From Pleurostoma richardsiae (taxonomy: Eukaryota; Ascomycota; Sordariomycetes; Calosphaeriales; Pleurostomataceae), in contig JANBVO010000045.1 in assembly GCA_030052745.1 (NCBI GenBank), positions 224,138 through 288,137 of the forward strand: a stretch of 64,000 nt of DNA. Direction: 5' to 3'. Shown one piece after another: positions 11,701-21,868 of the stretch. Made by a program: the position numbers and the translations under genes. Positions within the stretch are counted from its first letter, which is position 1. Each line of letters opens with the position of its first letter. The notes below the pieces were generated by a model, which was not told where the DNA came from, ran no database searches, and saw only the letters and a list, made by a program, of their open reading frames with translations.

Positions 11701-14700
11701 GATAGCCAGGTGGTGGAGGATGAATCCCAGCTGCCGCATCTGGTGAAAGAGGGTGGGACGGGGGGGCTCATCACCTCCGCTTCCGATGACGCCGATAAGG
11801 TCGATCCAAGGTCGATCCTCTCCCCCTCCAATGCTCGGTGCGCGACATTAGGATCGCAACGTCCAATTACCATGCCTGCTGCAGAGGACGCTGCCGCGTG
11901 CTCCTCGAGCTACTGTCGGGGAGCCGGCTCCTCCGGGACGGAGCCCACGTTGGGTAGGCACGATGTAGGTTGACGGTGTTGATCTGATATGAGAAGGGAT
12001 CTACATTTTTTTCCATCCCACACAACGCTGTGATCGACGACCCCTACGCAGAAGGGAAGAAAGAAGCAACCGAGAATCTCTCGGACCTGTAAGAGAACAA
12101 TCCACTTGTCCCAGTGTTCGGCCGTGGAACGAGACCCTTCGCCCCTTTTTTCGAGGCTCTTCCAAACCTCCGCCGCGGCCTGCCGCCTATCACCCTTTCT
12201 TCCTCCGATCGTCACCTTCGTGATCATCGCTTCGTCAATACGGCCTTGTAGGATATGCACGCTTGCTTGAACTGACGTCAAAACGCTTTTGAGCGGAGGG
12301 GCTTTCGCTCCAGGCCGATTTTGCTGTGTCATTCACGCCTCGGGATCAAGGGATGTCGTTGGATTTTGCTTCCTTCTTCATTCCCAGTCACCAATCAACG
12401 CCAATCCCTTTGCCTCTCGATCGAACATTCATTCTCTAAGTGAGTTGCAGAGAACATCATCCCGTAGATCGTCAGTTCTCGGCCGTAGGCCCCCTGAGAT
12501 GATGATGGGGCTTGCAGGGCGCTGAGACGCCTGTGGGCAAGGCGCGGATTTGCGGCCCTTACGGCGTCATAGCTAGTATCAACGCACACCCTGACAATCC
12601 CAAGGAACTGATCGGTCAATCAATGCGATGCTTCTTCCCCTCAGTGATCTATGATGTTGAGTCTCACGGTGATATCATCCGAGCAAAGCCCAGCCCCCGG
12701 ATCTACATCCCCCATCCAATGAGAGGTACCCCATTTCCACTACCCGACCTCTCCCTAACGGCCCTCACCCCTATTCAAGGGGTGTCTCTGTCCCGTCCTG
12801 CAAGACAGAGGAAAGCTCCCCCGTCAGCCGCGCTGCACCACTACCACCCCCAAGCTAGAGCCGGCGACACAGATCGAACAAGTCGCGAAGCAAGACGCCC
12901 CAGACGGCCGGCGACAGGGCGCTAGTTCCAGCTGCTGGTAAGACGGGAGGACACAGCTTGCCAGCGAACAGGTGAATGCGGCTATCCGACCAGCGGCGTC
13001 TACATGTCTCGGTGCCCAGACGTACAGCTACGGGGCGAGATTCCGTTGTCCATTGGAACCCGCTAGCTAGAGTGCAAGCGGGCGATCGTCGACTGCAGCG
13101 TGCCCATCTGCTCTGGGCGGCGAGGCTAGAGGAAGAATGGCATCGCATTGCAGGTCCAGGGCGGGACACGGATGTTCTCCCGCTGCCACATCAAGGGGAT
13201 GACTAGCTGGACCAGTGCGCTTCCCCCGGGTGGTTCAGTACTGTACGCCTCATTGACGAAGGTAGCCCCTGAGAGCCGTTTGCCCATGCCCTCTTGGTCC
13301 AACGTCACCCGTGGAGCGTCCAAGCAACCCCAAGCACCAACCGGTTCTTTCATCCGATGTGCTCGCGACCCGGCAGAAAGGACAAGCAGGGCAAGGAGCG
13401 AGGGGCGACGCCGACGGAGCTTGAAGAAGCTGCCCTCTTGCCGCCCTGCCGTCCACCGAGACACAGGTGGCAATGCGAGGTGCGGAACGGGGGTTTGCTC
13501 TCCAACTCTGTTGTGCATAGGATAGTGCAACAGGCCACGACCAGCCTCCGAGTGACGATGCACGAGGCTGCCGGTGGTGCTTTCATCCGTTCTCATGTAT
13601 GCACCGTGCCATCAACCGGAACTCACTTTTCGTCATTTCGTCTGGACATTGGCCCCGTGCGCGCGAACATGGCCCGCTACCTGGGCCGCCAACCGTCTCT
13701 CGTAGAGCAATGCGTTTCCCGTGGCCGTGAATATGGCCAAGTCCGTAAAGCATATGTGCTGCCGAACGCTATTCTGCAACTCTGCGTCATGCCGTGAACA
13801 AGGCACTCCTGTCTCGGCGAAGAAAGGAGCCCAGCCACCCAGCCCACTTCACCTGCGAGACAGCAATTCTCGTCCATCGTGGGACATGACGCCGTGAGAC
13901 AATGCAACTGCCCATGGCGCCTGTACGACGGCGCGTACACCTGCGGCGACCCGTTTCGTCGCAGTGGTGGCAGGAGGGACGGCAGCTTGCCCTGCGGCTT
14001 TCCTCGGCGGACATGGACACCACGAACCCAGCCGTAACATACAGGTCACAGACTTGCCGAAATACGATGGAGACGGTTGGGCGGACAGGTAAGGCAAGAG
14101 AGGCCGAGTGGCGCAGAATGTTGCTAGATTGGATGTACGCCACTCTTGTTGGCGGTTGACTGAGCACCTGTTTGCAGGAGGGACGGTAACCGGGCGAAAG
14201 AGTTGCACTCCCGTGTCACTATGCTCACAGGGCCTGCAGCAACAAGATGTCACGGAGACGATGCAGGGGACATCTTGACACGTGTGCAGAGTAGGAGTTG
14301 GTCGAGACCGGCGGCCATGTCTGACGAGGCATATTCGACGTTCATACCCGTGATGGATGGTAGTAACACAACATATCGTCTATCTACTGCATGCAATGTT
14401 GAATTACTCCGTTCTTGCAGGCGGAGGGGACACATGAGAGCGATTGGGATCCTTGCCTGAGATACCAGACCGTTTCTTTAGAGCAGGCCGGTGTCTCTTG
14501 AGAGGAGAGTGCTCCTAAGGTGAGAGTGCTGCTGCCACCTCAAGAGATGGAGGCAAACCACCTGAACGGTGATCGGGGACAGTGCCTCATGGGAAGAGGA
14601 CGTGCGTCCGTACGACACTAGTATTTTTTGTTCATCTACCGTGCATGTGGACCCCTATTTGTGTGTATGTGTATGTCTACATGTATAGCTGGGTACAAAA

Positions 14701-15001
14701 GCATTCAACGGACCGGAGATAATGGCCTCTACTGCCTTCGCCACCCGGATACAATCCAAGCCGACGGCGGTGATGCGAGAGTTCCTTGATGCAACTTCCG
14801 AGTCTGGTCCTCAACCGCCCTCAATATCCTGACTAGCAACATCCTACTTGAGACATGCGATATCATTGCATCTCCGGCGCTCCCATCACCAACAGCGTCG
14901 ATAAAGAGGAGCGGCTATGAGGACCTGAGTCCCATTCCTATTAAGGGCGGGCAGGCCCTTGACTAGCCTCACTCCACCTCCACCAGGGCACCAACCCATG
15001 C
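5708..15001. other. 9.3 kb gene desert upstream of the Ran1-like kinase
   Basis: No gene can be supported across this interval. Open frames are short (at most about 173 codons), lie on both strands over the same bases, and carry no recognisable motif or consistent splice pattern. Base composition looks balanced rather than AT-rich, so it does not resemble RIP-degraded transposon DNA by eye. I see no terminal repeats and no transposase-like motif. Small features are a (ACCT)n run near 11115-11133 and a TGTATG-rich segment near 14650-14690. The kinase promoter and 5' UTR must lie at the left end; the right end is the 3' side of the Prp4 gene. Confidence 0.55.
11115..11133. repeat. short tetranucleotide microsatellite (ACCT)4
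   Basis: Four tandem ACCT units plus a partial one are visible. It is a short simple repeat inside the gene desert with no evident function. Confidence 0.8.
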
Positions 15002-18000
15002 TCATCGTCGCGATGCCGAGGCCACCCTATCCGTGAAGAACGGATGCTTTAGCGCCTCGGCGGGGGTGATCCTCTTCTCAGGGTTGAGGTTGAGACACCG
15101 GTCCAGCAGGTCGTGGAAATGGTTGAGCTGCCTGACCTCTGCATCGTCCATACCGCTTGACGCAGTCATGAGACGCGTGCGCAGGTCGCGGGTTGGCTTC
15201 GTCATGGTAAGAGTTCTGACGTTGGTCTGTTCAAGGCCTGTTAGCTGGTGTGCTCATGCTATTTTTGGTGAAGAACAGGAGCAAGGGTAGGACTGTGAGG
15301 AAGAGCAGTGTCTCCAGATTTGCATGTGGGGTATGGCCGCATGAACGAGTATGTCATCAACTTCAAACAGCTAGCAGGGTTCAGAAGGAAGACGACGATG
15401 CAGCTTGTCAGAGATGCAGTGAGCTTGGGGGCGTCAGAAAGTAGCCGCCGCCATGGCTGGGCCAAGCAAAAGAGAGTGATGCTGTGGACTCCATTGCATA
15501 TCCGGTCGGGATGTCACCTTGAGGCTTGATGTGTATGCAGACTTCTGCACGAAGATTGGAGCTCCTTCTCCTCTTCCTTTGGCCAGGTTGCGTGATGAAC
15601 CAACTGCGCAGCCATTTTCTAGCCATGCACACCTCATCCTGATGGCCTGCAACGGCGGGCCTAGCTGGTCGGATGAGCGGCCGGTTGGGAATGGACATGC
15701 CCGCTCAGCGCTTACGGACCGCAGGCGGCCCCCAAAGAAAGCGCGAGGGACAGGGGCAACACAAAAATAGAAACGATTTCCAGCATCTTGTAACGCATTG
15801 ATCCTTCCTGAGTAGTCGGGCACAAGGACAAGTGGGTGGTGGGCAAGAAACGAATGCAGAGTTGAAGGTCACACATACCTTTCCGAGAATCTTATCCCGC
15901 TCCTGACTGATGAAGTTGCCGAAGTCGTCGAAATGCATCTGCCACAGCTGGCCTCGCCGGTAGAGCTTGTTGCTCATCTTGCCCCGGATCTCCATGATGG
16001 CCTTTAGCATTTGGTTGTTGCTGTCCCCCGTGAACAGAATCTTGCCGGTGTACAGCTCGTACAAGGTGCATCCGATGGACCACATGTCGATGGCATAGTC
16101 GTAGGGCATGCCGAGGATGATCTCAGGTGCTCGGTAGAAGCGACTGACGAGATAGGGTGTGATCTCCATGTGGGCGGTGGCCGCGTCGGACCGGTCGATA
16201 GCAGTGCCCAGATCGCAAATTTTGAGGACATTTCGGCCTTCGTTTACCTAGCAAGTCGTTAGCCGCATATCCAACCTTTGCTCTTTACTGCGTGTGTCAA
16301 CTTACCAGGATGTTGTCAGGTTTTAGATCGGCGTGGATGATACTGCACTTACGCATGTGCGCCAGCGCGACGAAGATCTGATACGCATAGGCCCTTGTCG
16401 CCCCAAGATTAATGCCCACGTTGTTGCCAAACTTTTTCAGCACCTCTCTCAGGTTCAGGCTCAAGTTCTCGAAGGCCATGCAGAGATGGCCCTTGTACTC
16501 GAACGAGCGTTCGAACTTGACAATGTGCTTCTTGTTCTCCATATCAGCGGAGTTAAGCTTCTGGAGGATTGAGATCTCGGTGAAACCGCCCTTTCTCAGA
16601 GCATCGTTGTTCCGCATAATCTTGATGGCAACAAGTTTCTTGTTCGTAATGTCAACCGCACGAGCGACACCTGAGAACATACCCTTGCCGAGACTAGACT
16701 GAATCTGATAACGACCGTTCATGATCTCACCCGGGCGAATTTTGTAGTAGCCTTCCTTGTCGTCTCCTTCAAGGATGGCACCGTTCGCTTGTGCTGGCTG
16801 TGCAGGTGCTTCTTCTGCGGCGGCTGGCTTCGCAGGAGCCGGCTTCGGAGCCACGAACTTGTCCTCATCAAAGTCCTCGGCAAACATGTCAAAATCCTCG
16901 TCTTCGTCAGCAGCTGGGCTGGCACCATTCTTTTCCTCACCGTCCATCTTCTCCGCCGTAGTTGAGACAATGGAACCTCGGCGATGTTCACCATGGAGAT
17001 GAGCAACACCGTGACCCATTTCGACACGGCGCTCGTCTTCCTGCATGTCGACCGTCGGATCATAGTCGGCTGCAGATGGACCGTCCTCATCGTCTGGTTT
17101 CCTCTCGACATGGGTATTGATCAAGTCCTGGTCATTAGCAATATCCAGGGTGCCGGGGGACAGATGATCTTGAGGGCCGCTTGCAGATAAAGCAGGAGAG
17201 GCGGTAGTTGCTGCTACTGTCACATTAGCATATCTGCCCGAGCTATTAGGGCAGGAGGCTTACCAGAAACAGGAGTCCGCGGTGTCTTCTGAGGAGTGTT
17301 GTTCTGAGTCGTGTCGGGAGTCGGAGAGGCCGGTCTGTCAGCGAGTACAGCCTGGAGATGCAGGGGAGTCGAAGCTCGCGATTTTCTGAGTAGTTCTTCT
17401 CTCCGGCGTCTTCGTCGCTCAATCTCGGCCTCCTCATCGATAGGCTTCTGCTCTTCCCAGTTCTGGTCAGGTTCGGGTTGCTGCACCTGCGTTCCGTCCT
17501 TGGGTCGTTCACTGCCATCCGGTTAGCAACAAGCCAAAAGCACAGCGAGGAGACAAACTCACGCCATATCTTGAAGCGCAGTGTCTTGGCCGATATGTTC
17601 AGCCGTAACACCTTGATCAGATTTAGCAACTTGTCTGGCAGCATGGGTCTCTTCAGCTACCGGAGCTCGCCTCGATGTGGCATCACCCCGTGGTCGCTGC
17701 TCGTCTTGGGCACTGTACTTGATGTTCTCAGCGTGGTCACCGTTCTGATATCTGCCAAAACGGTCACCTTCTCGTCGCCCACGATCCCGACGCCCTCTTC
17801 CGCCACGGCCGGAGCGATATGGAGACGGGCTGCGGTTCCTGGGCCGCTTCTCAGGATATCTGTCGCGGTCACGTTCGCGATCGTCGTAGCGGGAATCGTA
17901 TCGCGCGTTTGATGAATGAGGGTGCGGCCTATCTAGATCATCGTATCGCAGACCCGAGCCCCGGGAGGGCGGACCGTCTAGGTCCTCGTATGAATGTCGG

Positions 18001-18308
18001 GAGCGACGATTCTCTCCGCGAGGACCATCTTCGTAATGCACGCGGAATCTCCGAGAGTCGGGGCCGCCCCGCCGGTCATAGTCCCGGTCGTCACGAGAGC
18101 GCTTGAATCCTCGAGGCGAGATGCTCCGTCGAGAGGGCGCATTGTGGCGAGAGTCGGGATAGTCAGGGGATCGCGAGAATCTAGCGCGGCTTCTGTCTGG
18201 ACGGTCAACACCGTTTCCACCAAAGTGAGGCGTTGAAGTTGCCTTGGAATCCTCAACTCCGTTCTCTATGATCTCGCCCTCGTCGGAGGAGCTGGCGCGT
18301 GAAGCCAT
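15002..18308 (-). CDS. prp4: Prp4 pre-mRNA-splicing protein kinase
   Basis: Five exons, complement(15002..15226, 15879..16247, 16306..17216, 17264..17511, 17563..18308), encode 832 residues. Residues 1-250 form an Arg/Ser/Asp-rich RS-like domain, followed by a basic coil (EIERRRRRREELLRKSRAS) and an acidic linker. The kinase domain starts near 500: LGKGMFSGVARAV (about 508), ATP lysine in VAIKIM (about 530), HADLKPDNIL (Asp about 628), CDLGTA in place of DFG, and VSRFYRAPEIILGMPYDYAI, the CLK/DYRK-type activation segment specific to Prp4/PRPF4B. Prp4 phosphorylates U4/U6.U5 tri-snRNP proteins during spliceosome activation. Introns 1-3 are 51, 47 and 58 bp, but intron 4 (15227-15878) is 652 bp; the joined protein ISQERDKILGK-TNVRTLTMTKP leaves no missing segment. 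The start at 18308 heads the RS domain. Confidence 0.95.
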
Positions 18309-19006
18309 GGTGTCGGTGCTGATGAGCGCGTCTCTCTTCTTCCCAGGGTCAGAATGACGAGGACGATCCTCGAGCTTTGGCCGGTTAGGATTGCCAGTGT
18401 CAGCGGAGATTCGAGAGTGTCCTAATGCAAGCAGGAAAAGTGCCCAACCGGATCAATCCTGTCAACCTCCCGACGGCTCAGGACATGTGTCAAAGAGCTG
18501 GAAGAGCGAGAGGAAGGATTGTCGAGGTTCACGAAGTCGACGAGTGCGGTGAGAGGCCGCAGCCACAAGAAAGTTCAAGAAAGTCCGTATAGATCTCTAT
18601 GAGCCCAGAATCAAGCTGTTATGGCAGCTGCGGTGTTAAGGAACTGCACAGAGCAGCTCTAGGACCTTTGTGCGTGTGTGTGTGTGTGATTGTGTTTTGT
18701 GTGACGCATTTGAAGCATGGTTGACGTGAGTTGTACCAGATCCTCTGCCCCGCGATAAGCGCAAGTTGTGCGTTACCGAAATAATTCGCGGCAACGTGAT
18801 TGGACAGTGCAAGCGCCGCGGTCTGGACCGACCCTCTATCGATTAAGGAGGGGCAAATCCCTCGAAGGAAACATTTATTTGCGTGACCTTTTGACCGACT
18901 CGTGCCTCTTCCCAACTTCTGAGCGTTCAGTCACTGAAAGGGTTTCTTCTAACTTTCTACGACACTATCCTCTTATTTGTGCTGTCGATAGCATCAAGAC
19001 GCCAGA
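18309..19006. promoter_or_regulatory. divergent intergenic region between prp4 and tma7
   Basis: This 698 bp region separates two genes transcribed away from each other and must contain both promoters and 5' UTRs. It includes a TG-rich microsatellite near 18669-18698. I see no further gene or clear core-promoter motif. Confidence 0.6.
18669..18698. repeat. TG-rich microsatellite
   Basis: An alternating TG tract of about eight uninterrupted repeats with imperfect flanks lies within the prp4/tma7 divergent region. Such Z-DNA-prone tracts are common in fungal intergenic DNA. Confidence 0.75.
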
Positions 19007-19353
19007 ATGGGTGGTCAAAATAGAGAAGGTAGACGCCTACCCTTCTCGTTCCTCACAAATACTTCTGCCGATCGCTAACTGATGGTGGGATCACAGGCGG
19101 CAAGGTCAAGCCTCTGAAATCGGCCAAGAAGGATAAGAAGGAGCTGGACGACGACGACAAGGCATATCTTGAGAAGAAGAAGGCCGGTGAGCACTCCTTA
19201 CATCCGCCTGCAGTCCTTTTAGCCCCGACCCATCATTGACCGCATGTCGCGAATGCAGAGGAGAAGGCGAGAAAGGAGATGGCTGCCAAGGCCGGGGGCA
19301 AGGGACCCCTCAACACCGGCGCTCAGGGCATCAAGAAGAGCGGCAAGAAATAG
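19007..19353 (+). CDS. tma7: TMA7, translation machinery-associated protein
   Basis: Three exons, 19007..19028, 19097..19186 and 19259..19353, encode 68 residues. The gene is too short and too split to show as one open frame. The product starts MGGQNREGGKVKPLKSAKK, has a Lys/Asp/Glu-rich helical middle, and ends KGPLNTGAQGIKKSGKK, the hallmark C-terminus of the TMA7/CCDC72 family (64 residues in yeast). The family is a small basic ribosome-associated protein found by proteomics; deletion in yeast affects translation. Splice sites are GTAGAC/CACAG and GTGAGC/TGCAG, all in phase. It is divergent from prp4. Confidence 0.95.
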
Positions 19354-20080
19354 GAGTACTTGACCGAGCGGGAGACGTCATACCGAACACTGGGAAGGCT
19401 GGTCGGGGCTTGAGCATGGAGCTTTACGGGTAGCGAGGCGCCAGCGCCAAGCCTGCGTGGTGCACGGCGTTGGAGATCTGATGATCTGGAGTTTTGCTTG
19501 GACGCGGCATCTTCCCGCCAGTCTAGATCTGGGAGCGCATAGTGATGCGACGTCCCTGCGGAATCGATATCTGATCATGCCATCATTTGCGGCTGGGCTC
19601 TGCCGCCTTTTCTAGAGGGATCGGACTTACATACTCGATGGATCCTTACCTGCAGCCGCGAAGCCATCGCAACATAAATGCTGCTGTAATGATGGCTTGG
19701 AGCAGCAAGTCGTGCTCACCGACCGCGGGAGGCTGCTCTGCGAAAGTCGGACTCGTAACATTCAGATCGAGGGCGGCTGCTGTCGGCTGCGGGCACCTGT
19801 GGGCAGCTGCCAAACACTGCCTCGGCAGCAGTGCATCAAGAGGGCGGCGGATTCTCATGTGCCTTTCCCAACAATTCGTAGAAGGCTTCGATGGTCCACT
19901 TGGAAAGCATTCGATTCAACAAATGTCGCGCGTAGAGGAGAGTGTATAGAACTGCTGTAGATTAATACTAAGCTATCTTCTGCATAAGTCGGAGGCGTCC
20001 TTTTCTGAACTCGGCCACTGTCTATAACCCCTCCCAAAATTTCCTCCCCGTATCCGCACCTTAGACTGCACTCCTTCAAA
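19354..20080. other. intergenic region between tma7 and the PAQR gene
   Basis: These 727 bp lie between two plus-strand genes and hold the tma7 3' UTR and the PAQR gene promoter. No coding sequence or structured element is evident. Confidence 0.5.
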
Positions 20081-21243
20081 ATGCCGGACTCGGCGGGATC
20101 ACCACCGGCCCGGGGCGCTTCTCCCGCAGCGGGACCGCAGCTCCGGCGCCGCAGGGCTTCTTCCTCGGCCGCCGCAGCCGCGGCCGGCGCCGTCCTTGAT
20201 ACGGCCAAGCAGGTCGAGTCCAGCGTCGAGCGCGCCCTCCTCTGGGCGTGGGATGAGCTCCCGCACTGGCGGCGCGACAACGCCTTCATCCTGAGCGGCT
20301 ACCGCCCGACCTCGAACAGCTTCCGCGCTTCCGCCGGCAGCCTGCTGTACCTGCACAACGAGTCCGTCAACATCTGGTCGCACCTCCTGGGCTCTTTTGC
20401 CGCCGCCCTGTGCGCGGTGGCCGCTTGCCTCCTGGTGCGCTGGGAGCTGGCGCCGAGGTGGGCGGGCGCGTCTTCCGGCGACGTTGTGGCCTTCGCGTGC
20501 TTCTTCGGCGGGGCGGTCGCGTGCCTGGGCATGAGCGCGACGTACCACGCCCTGTGCAACCACTCGCCCGAGGTGGCCCGGTGGGGGAACAAGCTTGACT
20601 ACACCGGCATTGTCTTCCTCATCGTCGGCAGCTACGTGCCGGCGCTGTACTACGGGCTCTTCTGCCTGCCGGGGCTGATGACGGTGTACCTGTCCATGGT
20701 CAGTCGAGACCCTGCTGCCGTTCGAGACGAGCCGTTGCTGACCGCTCGTTTGCAGATCTGTATCCTGGGCACGGGCTGTCTGACAGTCTCCTGGTTCGAC
20801 CACTTCCGCACGCCGGCGTGGCGCCCGTACCGCGCCCTCATGTTCGTCGGACTCGGCGTGTCCGGTGTGGTTCCCGTCCTTCACGGGATGGAGATCTACG
20901 GGTACGCAGCCCTGAATGAGCGGATGGGTTTGAACTGGGTGTTGCTGCAAGGGGCGACCTACATCTTTGGCGCCTTCCTCTATGCTGTGAGTGGTCATTC
21001 ACAGGTCCCTCCCCTTCACTCCGTTCGCTATAATGCTGCTGGACCTCGGGCATCGTGGTTGCTGACGGGAAGCTGTGTTGATAGGCGCGGTGGCCGGAAC
21101 GAACCCGCCCCGGAAAGTTCGATATCTGGGGCAGCTCCCATCAGCTCTTTCATCTCCTCATCTTGCTTGCTGCCGGGTTTCATCTGCAAGGTATGACCAA
21201 GGCCTTTGATTACCATCACAGCGTCATGGGTGCGAAATGCTGA
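20081..21243 (+). CDS. Izh-type PAQR (hemolysin III/adiponectin receptor) membrane protein
   Basis: Three exons, 20081..20698, 20756..20986 and 21085..21243, encode 335 residues. After an Ala/Arg-rich N-terminus the PAQR core begins at ALLWAWDELPHWRRDNAFIL and GYRPTS, followed by seven hydrophobic helices. The three metal-site motifs are present: SATYHALCNHS after helix 2, the conserved Asp in NKLDYTGI, and SSHQLFH before the last helix. Fungal members (Izh1-4) are integral membrane proteins linked to zinc and sterol homeostasis; a hydrolase (ceramidase-like) activity has been proposed for the superfamily. The first intron is 57 bp and contains no stop, so its retention would insert 19 residues; it has clean GTCAGT/TTTGCAG ends. 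Exon 3 ends FDYHHSVMGAKC, typical for the family. Confidence 0.93.
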
Positions 21244-21868
21244 GCATTTCCCGTTATTTGGCCACCTTTGGCAAGGGCTGTTGTTCCCCAGGGCCAATAA
21301 CTACACCTGTACATCTGATGCTGCGATTCTCCTAGAGGCCTAGCAAGCAGTTTCGCCGCATATCATAGAACCCCCAGTGCTACACGGCCTGTTGATATTA
21401 GTAGGGTTAGCTGGGTCTGCTCTAACGTCGAGTGTACGAAAAGATGTACTGATCGATGGTGGCTTTCGATGGCGATGACTGGCGAGGCCTTCACTTCACA
21501 CGCTAGAGCTGCCTTTCTACGCCTACCTTTAATAGACGAAGCTCATGTCTCGCTGAGACTAGAATATACTTGTACGATTATGATCAGAGGCGTTTGCTTT
21601 ACAAATGGCTGGATGAGCCCGCGTGGACGGAGTCTGAACACGAAATCGGGCGGATTGAAGATGAGGGTGACATAGATATCGTTTATGAATTCTTTCATCG
21701 ACTCTTGGATTTTACAAGCTAGGAGTACATGCAGGCATGTAGCCCCTTGATAGAGAGTCTAAGCCCCCCAGACTTGACGAAGCGATTCCGAGCCCAGGTT
21801 GACATGTCTTCGAGTACCGGCACTCGCGGAACAACCGCATGAACAAGTGTTGAAGTCAACTGCTCTGT
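21244..21868. other. convergent intergenic region
   Basis: These 625 bp between two converging genes (PAQR on plus, tfc6 on minus) would hold both 3' UTRs and polyadenylation signals. Nothing else is visible. Confidence 0.5.

Noticed and set aside
15434-15823. 129-codon frame inside the long prp4 intron
   Set aside because: It is on the gene strand but Arg/Pro/Ser-rich with no domain, and inclusion would break the conserved kinase C-lobe.
20099-20998. 299-codon minus-strand open frame
   Set aside because: It lies opposite the PAQR gene, is Arg/Glu/Val-rich, and has no motif.
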